A stretch of 64,000 nt of DNA from Pseudomonas sp. BN417 (GCF_029871205.1 NZ_SSOJ01000128.1:1-64000), one strand, 5' to 3'. Shown: positions 44,163 through 53,352, counted from the stretch's first letter. Numbers and translations: made by a program. The notes: generated by a model from the sequence alone, not told the origin.

Positions 44163-44620
44163 CCGTCACTACTGATCTCCCTGTCGGGCGTCAGCACTCC
44201 CCGGCGCTTGATCCGAGTCGATGCGCAGCGCCTCCCTTGTGGTTTCGGCCCATAGCACGCATCGCCCGCCGAACCATCATTTCGCCCAAGACCAACTATC
44301 AATCGAATCGAGTAGTGGAGTTCCGGGACAGAACTGAAGATTTGCCCGTGAGCCGCCAAGGCCACCCCGCATCACCCAGAACAGTACGGGATGGATCCAA
44401 TGAAAATCTCGAATCCCGCAGTGCGCTCAAGCGCCTGTCGCAGTGCCAACGACCGAACCCTCCCCTCACTCGCAAGCGCCGCAGCCTCCCGGGGCTCCCT
44501 CGCGTTACCCGCAACCACCTGACCTGAAGATCCGGGGAGCGCCCAGGTGCGCCCCGAAATTCGCTGTCCTCTCGAAGTTGCTGTCGTGGACATCACCCAA
44601 CCTCGTTTCCGGAGCAGACC
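44163..44620. other. Intergenic, no gene seen
   Basis: About 460 bases with only short frames. One 39-codon frame from ATG 44400 starts MKISNPAVRSSACRSANDRT, but it lacks a ribosome site and homology I can name. The right end must hold the promoter of the NDH-2-like gene. Confidence 0.35.
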
Positions 44621-45820
44621 ATGAAAAATATTCTGATTGTCGGTGCAGGATTCGCAGGGGTCTGGAGCGCCTTGAGCGCCGCCCGCCTGCTGGACAAGTA
44701 CGATTGTGAAGACGTGAATATCACCCTGCTGGCGCCCCAGGCGGAGCTGCGGATACGTCCGCGCTTCTACGAGCCGGACGTTCACCGGATGTACGCGCCG
44801 CTGGACGAGTTGTTCGACTCGGTGGGCGTTCGCTTCGTCAAGGGCACGGCCAGCCACATCGATGAGCAGGCGCAGACCGTCGGCTACACCGACGAGGAGG
44901 GCCGGCAAGGGGAACTGGGTTACGACCGCCTGGTACTGGCGACCGGGAGCCAGCTCGTCCGCCCGACTGTGCCTGGCATGGACGCCTACGCCTTCGATGT
45001 CGACCAGATCGAAGCCGCCGTGCGCCTGGAGAACCACCTCGCGTCCCTCAAGCACCGAACCTACAGCCGCGCCCGCAATACCGTGGTGGTCGCCGGCGGT
45101 GGATTCACCGGCATCGAGACCGCGACCGAGATGCCGGCGCGCTTGAAAGCCGTGCTCGGTGATGCCGAGGACATCCGCGTGATAGTGGTTGACCGCGGCC
45201 CGCGGATCGCCGCCGCCATGGGCGACGGGATTCGTCCCTCGATCACCGAAGCCTCGGAACACCTGGGCATCGAATGGGTGCTCGATGCCACCGTTGCGGC
45301 GGTGGACGCCAACGGCGTAACCCTGGCCGATGGGCGACGCATCGAGGCCGCAACGGTGATTTGGACGGTCGGTTTCCGCGCCAGCCCGCTGACCGCGCAA
45401 CTGACCGGCGAGCGTGACACCCAGGGCAGGTTGCACGTCGATCAGCACCTCAAGGTGCTCGGCCAGGACCGGGTATTCGCCGCCGGAGACGTCGCCTATG
45501 CCGCCACCGACGAGCTCGGGAATTTCGCGCTGATGTCCTGCCAGCACGCGATCTCCCTCGGCCGGCATGCGGGGAACAACGCCGCGGCAACGCTGCTGGG
45601 CGTTCCACCAATGCCCTACCGCCAACCCAAGTACGTGACCTGCCTGGACCTGGGCGCCTGGGGCGCGGTGTTCACCGAGGGGTGGGACCGCCAGCTCAAA
45701 CTGGTCAAGCAGGAAGCCAAGGCGCTCAAGACACAGATCAACACCCTGTGGATCTATCCTCCGGCGGCCGATCGAGCCACCGCCCTGGCCGCTGCCGACC
45801 CGCGGATCCCGGTGGCCTGA
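44621..45820 (+). CDS. NAD(P)H:quinone-type oxidoreductase, NDH-2-like
   Basis: A 399-residue FAD-dependent pyridine nucleotide-disulfide family protein. The FAD motif is ILIVGAGFAGVWSA (8-13 GxGxxG), a second dinucleotide motif is VVAGGGFTGIETA (about 156-168) and the closing FAAGDVAYA is the FAD ribityl site. It lacks the redox-active CxxxxC of disulfide reductases, so quinone or another small molecule is the acceptor. Type II NADH dehydrogenases transfer electrons to quinone without pumping protons. It stands alone, with a terminator at 45842. Confidence 0.83.
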   Translation: MKNILIVGAGFAGVWSALSAARLLDKYDCEDVNITLLAPQAELRIRPRFYEPDVHRMYAPLDELFDSVGVRFVKGTASHIDEQAQTVGYTDEEGRQGELGYDRLVLATGSQLVRPTVPGMDAYAFDVDQIEAAVRLENHLASLKHRTYSRARNTVVVAGGGFTGIETATEMPARLKAVLGDAEDIRVIVVDRGPRIAAAMGDGIRPSITEASEHLGIEWVLDATVAAVDANGVTLADGRRIEAATVIWTVGFRASPLTAQLTGERDTQGRLHVDQHLKVLGQDRVFAAGDVAYAATDELGNFALMSCQHAISLGRHAGNNAAATLLGVPPMPYRQPKYVTCLDLGAWGAVFTEGWDRQLKLVKQEAKALKTQINTLWIYPPAADRATALAAADPRIPVA

Positions 45821-45841
45821 GCCTGCGGACGCGAACTGCCC

Positions 45842-45874
45842 GAATGGCCCGCCGATTCTTTCGGCGAGCCATTC
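45842..45874 (+). terminator. Terminator of the NDH-2-like gene
   Basis: GAATGGC and CGCCGA pair with TCGGCG and GCCATTC around a short TTCTT loop, 21 bases after the stop, followed by CGGTTTATT. Confidence 0.7.
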
Positions 45875-46006
45875 CGGTTTATTGACCGACAGTCTTGTCA
45901 TCGACGGAATCGATGGACCGTAGCCCGGATGAAATCCGCGAATGGCCTTGCTGCGGCCTCTGCACTAAGCTGCCGCCTTCTTCCGAAGCATCGATCGAGG
46001 CACGCC

Positions 46007-46231
46007 ATGACCCAGACACCGAACAACCCGCTGCATGGCGTCACGCTGGAAAAGCTGCTCAACGAACTGGTCGCCCACTACGGCTGGGACGGGCTGGCCC
46101 AGCGCATCGATATCCGCTGTTTCAAGAGCGACCCCAGCATCAAGTCCAGCCTGACCTTCCTGCGCAAGACACCCTGGGCACGAGAGAAGGTCGAGGCCTT
46201 GTTCATCCAGTTGCGCCAGCGCCAGGGCTGA
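46007..46231 (+). CDS. VF530-family small DNA-binding protein
   Basis: A 74-residue cytoplasmic protein of the VF530/DUF2132 family. Typical text: [34 protein letters not shown] and [21 protein letters not shown]. The solved family member binds DNA; the cellular role is unknown. ATG 46007 gives the usual length. Its surroundings give no further clue. Confidence 0.87.
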   Translation: MTQTPNNPLHGVTLEKLLNELVAHYGWDGLAQRIDIRCFKSDPSIKSSLTFLRKTPWAREKVEALFIQLRQRQG

Positions 46232-46658
46232 ACCCTACGGCGCTCGATGCGCCGAACGCAGGCAAGGTGAACCGCCCCTGGCTGGATGGAAACCTCCAGG
46301 GCGCATAGCTGCCGCGCCTCGCAACAAAGGGTCCGGCCGCCACTTACGAGGGGGCGGGGCCTACCTCCTGTACTTGCCCCACCGTAGGGTGCGCCATGCG
46401 CACCGATCGCGGGATCAGCCCCTGGGCCTCGCTCGACCCTTGGTGCGCACGGCGCACCCTACCAATCAGCTCCGTCCCTCTATCCAGACACATCGAGTCG
46501 TAACAGGCCGCGTCGGTGACTCATGACCGCGTCCTGAGGACGTGGTTGCCCAAGTTCAAATGAAAGTCCGATCGTGCCGGGCAGGTGGCGAACCCTTTCA
46601 GTGGCGCTCTGTCCAACGCCGGCTCACTCCTCTCACCTGCAAGGGACCTCTGCTTTCC
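46232..46658. other. Intergenic with a dispersed inverted repeat
   Basis: No gene. The central part holds an inverted-repeat element, listed separately (46385-46461). The right end carries the ribosome site AAGGGA for the CAP-domain gene. Confidence 0.5.
46385..46461. repeat. Dispersed inverted repeat element (TAGGGTGCGC type)
   Basis: TAGGGTGCGCCATGCGCACC (46385-46404) faces GGTGCGCACGGCGCACCCTA (46442-46461), with 37 bases between. A second copy, incomplete at the window edge, is at about 63937-64000 (TGGTGCGCACGGCGCC at the very end). The family resembles short intergenic repeats of pseudomonads. Confidence 0.65.
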
Positions 46659-47531
46659 ATGTCGCCGTTTCGCTCGCGCCTGTGCACTTTCACCTTGAAG
46701 CTGGCCGCCCTCCCCCTGCTTTCCATCCTGGCACTCCCTGCTACCTCCATGGCCGACGAGGCCAACCGGCTGGTGCGCGCCATCAACGACTACCGCAGTC
46801 AGCCAGCGCGCTGCGAGGGGCGCACGGTGCGCGCGCGGCCGCCTCTAAAGGCCGAGCGCCGCCTGGCGTTGCCGACGAGCGCTGGCCGTGACTGGCGATC
46901 GGCGCTCAAGCGCTCTGGCTACCGCGCGACCAACGTGCAGGCCATCCGCCTGACCGGGCCGCGAGAGGCGCGGGCGGCCCTGGCGCAATTGACGGACCGC
47001 TATTGCCACTCGCTGCTGGAGGAAGAGTTCGTCGATATCGGCGTGAGCCAATCAGGGCGCGACTGGCTCGTCGTGCTGGCACGACCGCAACCGCAAGGCA
47101 AGGCCGGGAGTAGCCAGAACAAGGTGCGCGACGTGCTGGCACTGGTGAACGCGGCACGGGCGCGGCCAAGGCGCTGCGGTGCCAGGTCCTTCGCCGCAGC
47201 GGCGCCGTTACGCTGGAATAACAACCTCAGCGAGGCGGCCGAAGGGCACAGCCGGGCGATGGCCAGGAACAACTTCTTCGCCCACCGCGACAGCGACGGG
47301 CGCAGCCTGAAGGATCGCGCGCGGGCCGCCGGCTACAGCGGCCGAAAGCTGGGTGAGAACATCGCCGCAGGGCACGGCTCGCCGGACAGCGCGGTGCGAG
47401 GCTGGCTGGCCAGCCCCGGACACTGCGCTAACCTGATGAACCCGATGTTCACGGAGATGGGCGCCGCCTACGCGACCAATCCGCGCAGTGATGCCGGCAT
47501 CTACTGGACGCTGCTGCTGGGCGGCCGATAA
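46659..47531 (+). CDS. CAP-domain (SCP/PR-1-like) secreted protein
   Basis: A 290-residue exported protein. A Sec signal peptide covers residues 1-32 (cleavage near SMADE). The first part (about 35-150) has paired Cys residues and resembles a degenerate repeat of the same fold. The C-terminal part (about 165-285) is the CAP domain: VLALVNAARARPRRCG, LSEAAEGHSRAMARNNFFAHRDSDGRSLKDRARAAGY, LGENIAAG and SPGHCANLMNPMFTEMG. Bacterial CAP proteins are secreted or periplasmic, with unknown or lipid-binding roles. I set the start at ATG 46659 rather than the longer frame. Confidence 0.83.
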   Translation: MSPFRSRLCTFTLKLAALPLLSILALPATSMADEANRLVRAINDYRSQPARCEGRTVRARPPLKAERRLALPTSAGRDWRSALKRSGYRATNVQAIRLTGPREARAALAQLTDRYCHSLLEEEFVDIGVSQSGRDWLVVLARPQPQGKAGSSQNKVRDVLALVNAARARPRRCGARSFAAAAPLRWNNNLSEAAEGHSRAMARNNFFAHRDSDGRSLKDRARAAGYSGRKLGENIAAGHGSPDSAVRGWLASPGHCANLMNPMFTEMGAAYATNPRSDAGIYWTLLLGGR

Positions 47532-47537
47532 GGCGTG

Positions 47538-47680
47538 TCATCCGTTGACCACCGCCCCGCCATTCACATGCGCTCATGCAGGACGAGCCCCGCTGGCCAG
47601 GTGGACGAACGCCGGCGCCACTTCGGCCGGCTGGCCAGGACAGCCCATCGGGGAGTCCTGGCCGAATCTCGACACTTTTT
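47538..47680 (-). pseudogene. Short-chain dehydrogenase C-terminal remnant
   Basis: On the minus strand EKVSRFGQDSPMGCPGQPAE is followed by VAPAFVHLASG and, after a frame change, by VNGGAVVNG and a TGA at 47538. These are the C-terminal blocks of SDR enzymes of the YghA/general stress protein 39 type. The N-terminal 200 residues are missing. It is a decayed remnant between the CAP gene and ampC. Confidence 0.6.
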
Positions 47681-47779
47681 CCGCACCTCCAGCCGTGCCA
47701 CAAGCTCGCCCGGCGAAGCGAAACAGAGACCCGAAGCCCACTCGGCAATGAGCTGAACAACAGAACCTAAAGCCCCATA

Positions 47780-47802
47780 GCACCGGTTTGCCAATCCGGT
47801 GC
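47780..47802 (-). terminator. Possible terminator of the beta-lactamase gene
   Basis: GCACCGG, a 9-base loop and CCGGTGC form a hairpin about 50 bases past the ampC stop; no T-tract. Confidence 0.4.
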
Positions 47803-47849
47803 GACCCTCCCCCGCCATTCGTGAAGAGCCGAAAATCAGCCAGTCGAAC

Positions 47850-49010
47850 TCAGTCCAGTTCGCTAAGGATTTCATGGGCCAGCCGAACCCTGTCCTCGTT
47901 CGGATAGTTCTTGTTGGCCAGCACCACGATGCCGAGCTTCTTCGCCGGCACGAAGGCCAGGTAGGCACCGAAGCCGTTGGTCGAGCCGGTCTTGTTCACC
48001 CAGGCGGCATCCTGGGCCGGCATCGGTGGAGTCAGCGCCGTGACGGCATGACTCTGGTAGGCCATCTTGCTGCCATTGCCTTCCAGCAGCGCCTCCAGTT
48101 CCACCGGGTAGCTGTACTGTTCCCAGATCAGGTCCTGCGTCATCGGGCCCAGCTTGAAGTACCCCGTCCGGGTGGCGGCGATAGCGCGTTTCAGCGTGGA
48201 GCCGGTATCGACGAGGCCGAGGTTGGCCTCGATGAAGCGAAGCAGGTCCTTGCTGCTGGTCCTGACCCCGTAGGCTTCAGCGGCAAGCACACCGGGATTC
48301 AGCCTGACCGGAGCATCTTCCTTGTTGTAGCCCTGGGCGTAGCGCGGCATTGCGCTGGCCGGCACCTCGATATAGCTGCTGCGCATGCCGAGCTTCGGGA
48401 AAAGCTCGGCTTCCATCGCCGTTACAAACGGCATGTCCAGGCTCTTCGCCGCGATCACCCCGAGCAACCCGATGCTGGGGTTGGCGTAGGTCCTGTGGGT
48501 GCCCGGGGCGAATTGCGGCTGCCAGGACCTGAAGTAGTCCATCAGCTGCTGTTCGTTGCGGATCTCTTCCGGAACCTGCAGGGGAAAGCCGCCGGCGGTA
48601 TGGGTGGCCAGGTTGATCAGCGTCACCTGGTCGAGCTTGCTCCCCTGGAGCTGTGGCAGGTACTTGCCGGGGCTGTCGGTGAGCGACAACCGCCCGCGGG
48701 CCTCGGCATAGGTGGCCAGGGTGGCGGTCAGCGTCTTGCTGACCGAGCCGACTTCGAAAAGCGTATCGGCCGTGACGGCTTGCCGGATTTCCCGGGACGC
48801 AACGCCGTAGTTGTAGAACCGCTGCTCGCCGTTGGCGGTCACCGCGATGGCCAGGCCCGGAATGCCGTACTGCTGCATGACCGCGCGGGCGGCCTGCTGC
48901 ACGGTGGCGTCGATTTCACGCGGTCCGGCACCCGCCATCGCGAAGTTGCCAAGCGGGCAAGCGCAGGCAATCAGGAGCAGCCGTGCGCAGAACTTTCCTA
49001 TCGGGCGCAT
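47850..49010 (-). CDS. ampC: Class C (AmpC-type) beta-lactamase
   Basis: A 386-residue periplasmic serine beta-lactamase. A signal peptide (cleavage near NFAMAGA, about residue 27) precedes the catalytic domain. The three class C motifs are present and correctly spaced: S89-V-S-K92, Y175-A-N177 and K340-T-G342. Class C enzymes hydrolyse cephalosporins and penicillins. No divergent ampR gene is in the neighbourhood, unlike the usual inducible layout, so regulation may be constitutive or by a distant factor. Confidence 0.92.
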   Translation of the reverse strand: MRPIGKFCARLLLIACACPLGNFAMAGAGPREIDATVQQAARAVMQQYGIPGLAIAVTANGEQRFYNYGVASREIRQAVTADTLFEVGSVSKTLTATLATYAEARGRLSLTDSPGKYLPQLQGSKLDQVTLINLATHTAGGFPLQVPEEIRNEQQLMDYFRSWQPQFAPGTHRTYANPSIGLLGVIAAKSLDMPFVTAMEAELFPKLGMRSSYIEVPASAMPRYAQGYNKEDAPVRLNPGVLAAEAYGVRTSSKDLLRFIEANLGLVDTGSTLKRAIAATRTGYFKLGPMTQDLIWEQYSYPVELEALLEGNGSKMAYQSHAVTALTPPMPAQDAAWVNKTGSTNGFGAYLAFVPAKKLGIVVLANKNYPNEDRVRLAHEILSELD

Positions 49011-49135
49011 CGATGTCGTCCTTTGCTGATGAATGGGGTGGGGGAACCTAGCATTTCGGCCACGGGATTCCCAAGGCCTTCATCGCCAGGCTCAAGCGTG
49101 CCACCCCGGCGCGCCGCGCGTTCATCCGCAGATGG

Positions 49136-50353
49136 TCAGTGAGCGCCGCCCTCCCCGGCTTCCCGCAGCAACTGCTGGATGATGGCCTCCTGCTCTTCGT
49201 AATCGCCCTCGCCTATGTGCAGATGGCGGACTCGTCCCTTGGCATCGATGAAGTAATGTGCCGGCCAGTACTGGTTGGTGAAGGCATTCCAGATGCGGTA
49301 CTGGTTATCGATGGCCACCGGGTGCTTGACGCCCAGGCGAACGGTCGCCTCGCGAACGTTGTCGATGATCCGCTCGAAGGGATACTCGGGCGTGTGCACG
49401 CCGATCACCACCAGGCCCTGGTCGGCGTAGCGCTCGGCCCACTGGTTCACGTACGGCAGGCTATTGCGGCAGTTGATGCAGTCGTAGGTCCAGAAGTCCA
49501 CCAGCACCACCTTGCCGCGCAGGTCTTCGTTGCCGAGCGACGGGCCGTTGAGCCACTGGGTGGCACCCTCCAGCGAAGGCATTGGGCCCAGGTCCGGCAG
49601 CTGCTCGATGCTGTCGGCGCGGGCACTGCCCACCAACTGCTCCAGCAAGGCCGGCACACCCTCGACCACCTTGCGCTCCAACCCGGTGACCAGCCGCGAG
49701 GAGCCGAGGCCGGCCAGTTGGGCACTGGTACCGCTGGCAATACCGACGACCGCCAGCAGGGCCAAGGCGCCGGCGCCGCGCCGCAGCCATTCCACCAGGT
49801 GCAACGACGGCCGCAGGCGCTGGTACAAACCACGGCCCAGGAAGACCACGGCCCCCAGCGCCACGGCACTGCCCAGCCCGAAGCTCAGCAGCAAGAGACT
49901 GGTGGAAGCGCTCGGCCCGTTGAGCATGGCGCCGGAAAGGATCAGCCCGAGGATGGGGCCGGCACAGGGCGCCCACAGCAGACCTGCGGCGAACCCCATC
50001 AACCAAGCCGACAGTGCCGGGGACAGCCGGCGGGCATCACCCTGCAGCCGATCGCCCAGCCACAGCCAGGGCCGCGATACCCAGGTACCGAAACGAGCGG
50101 AGAGCAAGGCCAGCGCCGATACGGCCAGCAGGCCCAGCGCCAGGTAGCGGCCCCATTGGCTGGCCTCGATCACCCACGCACTGGAAACCACCGCCAGGCT
50201 TGCCAGCACGGCAAAGCCCGAGGCCAGGCCGGCCAGAGTCATGAGTGGCGACCAGGCCGGACCACCGGCACGCGATAGCAACAGCGGCAATACGGGAAGG
50301 ATGCAGGGGCTGAGCAGGGTCAGCACCCCGCCGAGAAAGGCGACGAGCAGCAT
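49136..50353 (-). CDS. DipZ-like protein: CcdA membrane domain plus thioredoxin domain
   Basis: A 405-residue membrane thiol-redox protein. Residues 1-210 are CcdA/DsbD-type helices with redox Cys at C17 (LSPCILPVLP) and C130 (WAPCAGPILG). The C-terminal part is a periplasmic TlpA-like thioredoxin domain with C292-I-N-C295 (FWTYDCINCRNSLPYVNQW). The protein would carry electrons from cytoplasmic thioredoxin to the periplasm. The start is ATG 50353 because the longer frame adds no membrane segment. It is divergent from a two-component system across a 281-base spacer that contains two copies of a direct-repeat motif. Confidence 0.88.
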   Translation of the reverse strand: MLLVAFLGGVLTLLSPCILPVLPLLLSRAGGPAWSPLMTLAGLASGFAVLASLAVVSSAWVIEASQWGRYLALGLLAVSALALLSARFGTWVSRPWLWLGDRLQGDARRLSPALSAWLMGFAAGLLWAPCAGPILGLILSGAMLNGPSASTSLLLLSFGLGSAVALGAVVFLGRGLYQRLRPSLHLVEWLRRGAGALALLAVVGIASGTSAQLAGLGSSRLVTGLERKVVEGVPALLEQLVGSARADSIEQLPDLGPMPSLEGATQWLNGPSLGNEDLRGKVVLVDFWTYDCINCRNSLPYVNQWAERYADQGLVVIGVHTPEYPFERIIDNVREATVRLGVKHPVAIDNQYRIWNAFTNQYWPAHYFIDAKGRVRHLHIGEGDYEEQEAIIQQLLREAGEGGAH

Positions 50354-50496
50354 GGGGCACCTCGTATGGGCAAGATAGTGAGTATGCGAACGGATGCGCC
50401 ACGGCATCCGCAGGGTGCCCATTTCAGTGGCGGGAGGTATCGCCGATATGTCCGGCGTCAGCGGCCATTGCCGCGCAAGGTGTCGGCGGCTGTCCC

Positions 50497-50513
50497 GGAT
50501 ACAGACGGATACG
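50497..50513. promoter_or_regulatory. Direct-repeat site near dipZ, read as CGTATCC...TGTATCC
   Basis: GGATACAGACGGATACG on the plus strand reads CGTATCCGTCTGTATCC on the minus strand, towards dipZ. It is a looser match to the sites at 50552, 52688 and 56871. Confidence 0.4.
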
Positions 50514-50551
50514 CGCGCCGGCCGTGCAAGCGCAGGTATCAGGCCGACGCT

Positions 50552-50568
50552 GGATACACTGCAATACA
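50552..50568. promoter_or_regulatory. Direct-repeat site in front of the response regulator gene
   Basis: GGATACACTGCAATACA; on the minus strand TGTATTGCAGTGTATCC, a TGTATY repeat with 10-base pitch. It lies 67 bases before the response regulator start. It matches the doxX and bufA sites except for two bases (A/T and G/A). Confidence 0.55.
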
Positions 50569-50634
50569 AAGGGCAGCGGGCAAGCGCGCGCGGGCCCGAT
50601 ACACTAGCCCCGGATACCTGAGCGAGGACCTCCC

Positions 50635-51375
50635 ATGGAGCATATCGATCACATCCTGATCGTCGACGACGACCGGGAAATCCGCGAGCTGGTCGGTAAT
50701 TACCTGAAGAAGAACGGCCTGCGCGTCAGCCTGGCCGCGGACGGCCGGCAGATGCGTGCCTTTCTCGAAGCCAACGTGGTCGACCTGATCGTGCTCGACA
50801 TCATGATGCCCGGCGACGATGGCCTGCGCCTGTGCCGCGAGTTGCGCGTGGGCAAGCACAAGGCCACGCCGGTGCTGATGCTCACCGCCCGCAACGAGGA
50901 GACCGACCGCATCATCGGCCTGGAAATGGGCGCCGACGACTATCTGACCAAACCCTTCTCGGCCCGCGAGCTACTAGCGCGGATCAACGCCGTGCTGCGG
51001 CGCACGCGCATGCTGCCGCCGAACCTGCAGATCAGCGATAGCAGTCGGCTGATCGGCTTCGGCAAGTGGCGCCTGGACACTACCGCGCGGCACCTGCTGG
51101 ACACCGACGACACCCTGGTCGCCCTGAGCGGCGCCGAATACCGCCTGTTGCGGGTGTTCCTCGACCATCCGCAACGGGTGCTCAGCCGCGAGCAGTTGCT
51201 GAACCTGACCCAGGGTCGCGAGGCGGACGTCTTCGACCGCTCCATCGACCTGCTGGTGAGCCGCCTGCGCCAGCGCCTGCAGGACGACGCCCGCGAGCCG
51301 GCCTGCATCAAGACGGTGCGCAACGAGGGCTATGTCTTCGCCCTGCCCGTGCAACTGCTCGAGCCGAGGGCGTGA
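50635..51375 (+). CDS. OmpR-family response regulator
   Basis: A 246-residue DNA-binding response regulator. The receiver domain has the acidic pair at 11-12, phospho-acceptor D55 (LIVLDIMMPGDDG), T/K positions in VLMLTARNEE and DYLTKPF. The C-terminal half is a winged helix (about 140-240; LSGAEYRLLRVFLDHPQRVLSREQLL). Its stop overlaps the ATG of the histidine kinase (TGATG). Regulators of this family bind direct repeats with about 10-11 base pitch, as seen in the promoters of this region. Confidence 0.93.
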   Translation: MEHIDHILIVDDDREIRELVGNYLKKNGLRVSLAADGRQMRAFLEANVVDLIVLDIMMPGDDGLRLCRELRVGKHKATPVLMLTARNEETDRIIGLEMGADDYLTKPFSARELLARINAVLRRTRMLPPNLQISDSSRLIGFGKWRLDTTARHLLDTDDTLVALSGAEYRLLRVFLDHPQRVLSREQLLNLTQGREADVFDRSIDLLVSRLRQRLQDDAREPACIKTVRNEGYVFALPVQLLEPRA

Positions 51376-52682
51376 TGGCCCTGCCCCGCTGGCCGCAGAC
51401 CCTGGCCGCACGCCTGGCGCTGATCTTCTTCACCGGCCTGGTGCTGGCCTACGGGTTGTCGTTCAGCTCGCAGTTCTACGAGCGTTACCAGACCGGGCGC
51501 AATGTCATGCTCGGCAACCTGGAGCACGACGTCAGCACCGCCGTGGCCCTGATCGATCGCCTGCCGGCGGAGGAGCGCGCCACCTGGCTTGCGTTGCTGG
51601 AGCGGCGCAACTACCGCTATCGGCTCGACGAAGGCCAGCCCGGCGTGCCCATGGATATGCACCAGGCCCATATGGCCGCCACCTCCATCGAACGGGCCAT
51701 CGGCGAACGCTACGCCCTTCGTTTCGAGAACATTCCCGGACCGATCTCCCACTTCCAGGCGCACCTGGTGCTGAGCGATGGTCGCCCGCTGACGGTGGAC
51801 GTCACCCCTGGCCCCATCCCGGTGGCCCGGTGGCTGCCGTTGGTCCTGGTGCTACAACTGGCGCTGCTGCTGTTCTGCACCTGGCTGGCAGTGCGCCTGG
51901 CAGTCCGTCCGCTGACCCGCCTGGCCCAGGCCGTCGACCATCTCGACCCGGACGCTTCCGGCCCGGTGCTGGACGATCGCGGCCCACGGGAAGTGGCCTA
52001 CGCCGCCCGCGCCGTCAACGCGCTTCAGGGACGCATCGGCGCGTACCTGAAGGAACGCATGCAATTGCTGGCCGCCATTTCCCACGACCTGCAGACCCCC
52101 ATCACGCGGATGAAACTGCGGGTCGAGCAGATGGACGCCTCGCTGGAACGGGAACGCCTGTGGAGCGACCTGAACGAAATGCAGCACCTGGTGCGCGAAG
52201 GCGTGGCCTACGCGCGCAGCATGGACGGCAGCAGCGAGGCCCTGTGCCGAGTGGACCTCGACGCCTTCCTCGATAGCCTGGTCTGCGACTATCAGGACAG
52301 CGGCCAGGCGGTGAGCTTCGGCGGTTCCAGTGGCGCGCTGCTGGAAACCCGTCCCCATGCCTTGCGCCGGGTACTCACCAACCTGATCGACAACGCCCTG
52401 AAATTCGGTGGCAGCGCCCGGGTGGAAGTGCAACGCGATGAACAGGGCAAGGTACAGCTGCAGGTGCTGGACAATGGGCCGGGCATCGCCGAAGAGGAAC
52501 TGGAAGAGGTGTTCAAGCCGTTCTATCGGGTGGAGAGCTCACGCAACCGCAGCACCGGCGGGACGGGCCTCGGCCTGGCCATCGCCCTGCAGCTGAGCCA
52601 GGCCCTGGGCGGCCGCCTGACCCTGCGTAATCGCGACAGCGGCGGCCTCTGCGCACAACTGGAGCTCGGTGCCAGCGCCTGA
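51375..52682 (+). CDS. Sensor histidine kinase
   Basis: A 435-residue EnvZ/RstB-type kinase. A membrane helix (about 10-30), a periplasmic sensor (about 31-153), a second helix (about 154-175) and a HAMP segment ([14 protein letters not shown]) lead to the HisKA box with phospho-acceptor H237 ([15 protein letters not shown]). The ATPase domain has the N box ([10 protein letters not shown]) and G boxes ([14 protein letters not shown]). The periplasmic part contains the run M93-x-M95-H96-x-x-H99-M100, which could coordinate a soft metal. It is translationally coupled to the response regulator (51375). Confidence 0.92.
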   Translation: MALPRWPQTLAARLALIFFTGLVLAYGLSFSSQFYERYQTGRNVMLGNLEHDVSTAVALIDRLPAEERATWLALLERRNYRYRLDEGQPGVPMDMHQAHMAATSIERAIGERYALRFENIPGPISHFQAHLVLSDGRPLTVDVTPGPIPVARWLPLVLVLQLALLLFCTWLAVRLAVRPLTRLAQAVDHLDPDASGPVLDDRGPREVAYAARAVNALQGRIGAYLKERMQLLAAISHDLQTPITRMKLRVEQMDASLERERLWSDLNEMQHLVREGVAYARSMDGSSEALCRVDLDAFLDSLVCDYQDSGQAVSFGGSSGALLETRPHALRRVLTNLIDNALKFGGSARVEVQRDEQGKVQLQVLDNGPGIAEEELEEVFKPFYRVESSRNRSTGGTGLGLAIALQLSQALGGRLTLRNRDSGGLCAQLELGASA

Positions 52683-52687
52683 GGCAA

Positions 52688-52703
52688 GGTACACAGCGAT
52701 ACA
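52688..52703. promoter_or_regulatory. Direct-repeat site in front of doxX
   Basis: GGTACACAGCGATACA, about 100 bases before the DoxX start. On the minus strand TGTATCGCTGTGTACC. The 14-base core TACACAGCGATACA is identical to that upstream of bufA (56874-56887). Confidence 0.6.
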
Positions 52704-52804
52704 CGACGGGCTGCGGCAGACACACCCGGGACAAGCCCCCTTGCCAGCATGGGCACAAGAGCAACGGCATCCCGCCGATGCGCCCAGCTCGAAGGAGCCG
52801 GCCC

Positions 52805-53302
52805 ATGACCAGCATTGCATCCTCCCCGTTCAAGTTCGCCTTCAATCAACTCGACCGTGTCGGTGCCTGGAGCGCCGACCTGCCGCTGCGCCTGTTCCTC
52901 GCCTGGGAGTTCTTCGAGTCCGGCCTGGAGAAATGGAATGGCCAGAACTGGTTCGTTGATATCCAGTCCGCCTTCCCGTTCCCCTTCAACCTGCTCCCGG
53001 CCGACCTGAGCTGGCAGATGTCGATGTGGGCCGAGCTGATCGCGCCCGTTCTCCTGCTGCTCGGCCTCGGTACCCGCTTCGCCACTCTAGTGCTGATGGT
53101 GCTGACCCTGGTGGCCATCGCCGCCGTACACTGGCCGGCGCACTGGTCGAGTCTGTCGGAGCTCGCCCTGGGCTACTCCATCAGCGATAAGGGCTTCGGC
53201 AACTACAAGCTGCCGCTGATCTACCTGGTGGCGCTGTTGCCCCTGCTGCTCAAGGGCGCCGGGCGCTTCAGCCTGGATGCCCTGCTGCGCCGCAAGGCCT
53301 GA
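52805..53302 (+). CDS. DoxX-family membrane protein
   Basis: A 165-residue membrane protein of the DoxX/DoxD family with four hydrophobic segments ([71 protein letters not shown]). DoxX proteins commonly accompany bufferin and other DUF692-enzyme operons and are linked to thiol or metal stress. It starts at ATG 52805. It lies 122 bases after the histidine kinase, with its own direct-repeat site and a terminator, so it is probably an independent target of that system. Confidence 0.87.
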   Translation: MTSIASSPFKFAFNQLDRVGAWSADLPLRLFLAWEFFESGLEKWNGQNWFVDIQSAFPFPFNLLPADLSWQMSMWAELIAPVLLLLGLGTRFATLVLMVLTLVAIAAVHWPAHWSSLSELALGYSISDKGFGNYKLPLIYLVALLPLLLKGAGRFSLDALLRRKA

Positions 53303-53316
53303 CCCCGTCAAGCAGG

Positions 53317-53352
53317 AAAAGCCCGCGCTCCCAACGGATGCGCGGGCTTTTT
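53317..53352 (+). terminator. Rho-independent terminator of doxX
   Basis: AAAAGCCCGCGC, a loop of about 11 bases and GCGCGGGCTTTTT form a bidirectional terminator 15 bases after the stop. Confidence 0.9.

Larger units (their letters stand above)
47532..47849. other. Intergenic with a short-chain dehydrogenase remnant
   Basis: No intact gene. It contains the decayed end of a short-chain dehydrogenase (47538-47680, listed separately) and a hairpin (47780-47802) downstream of the beta-lactamase gene. Confidence 0.5.
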
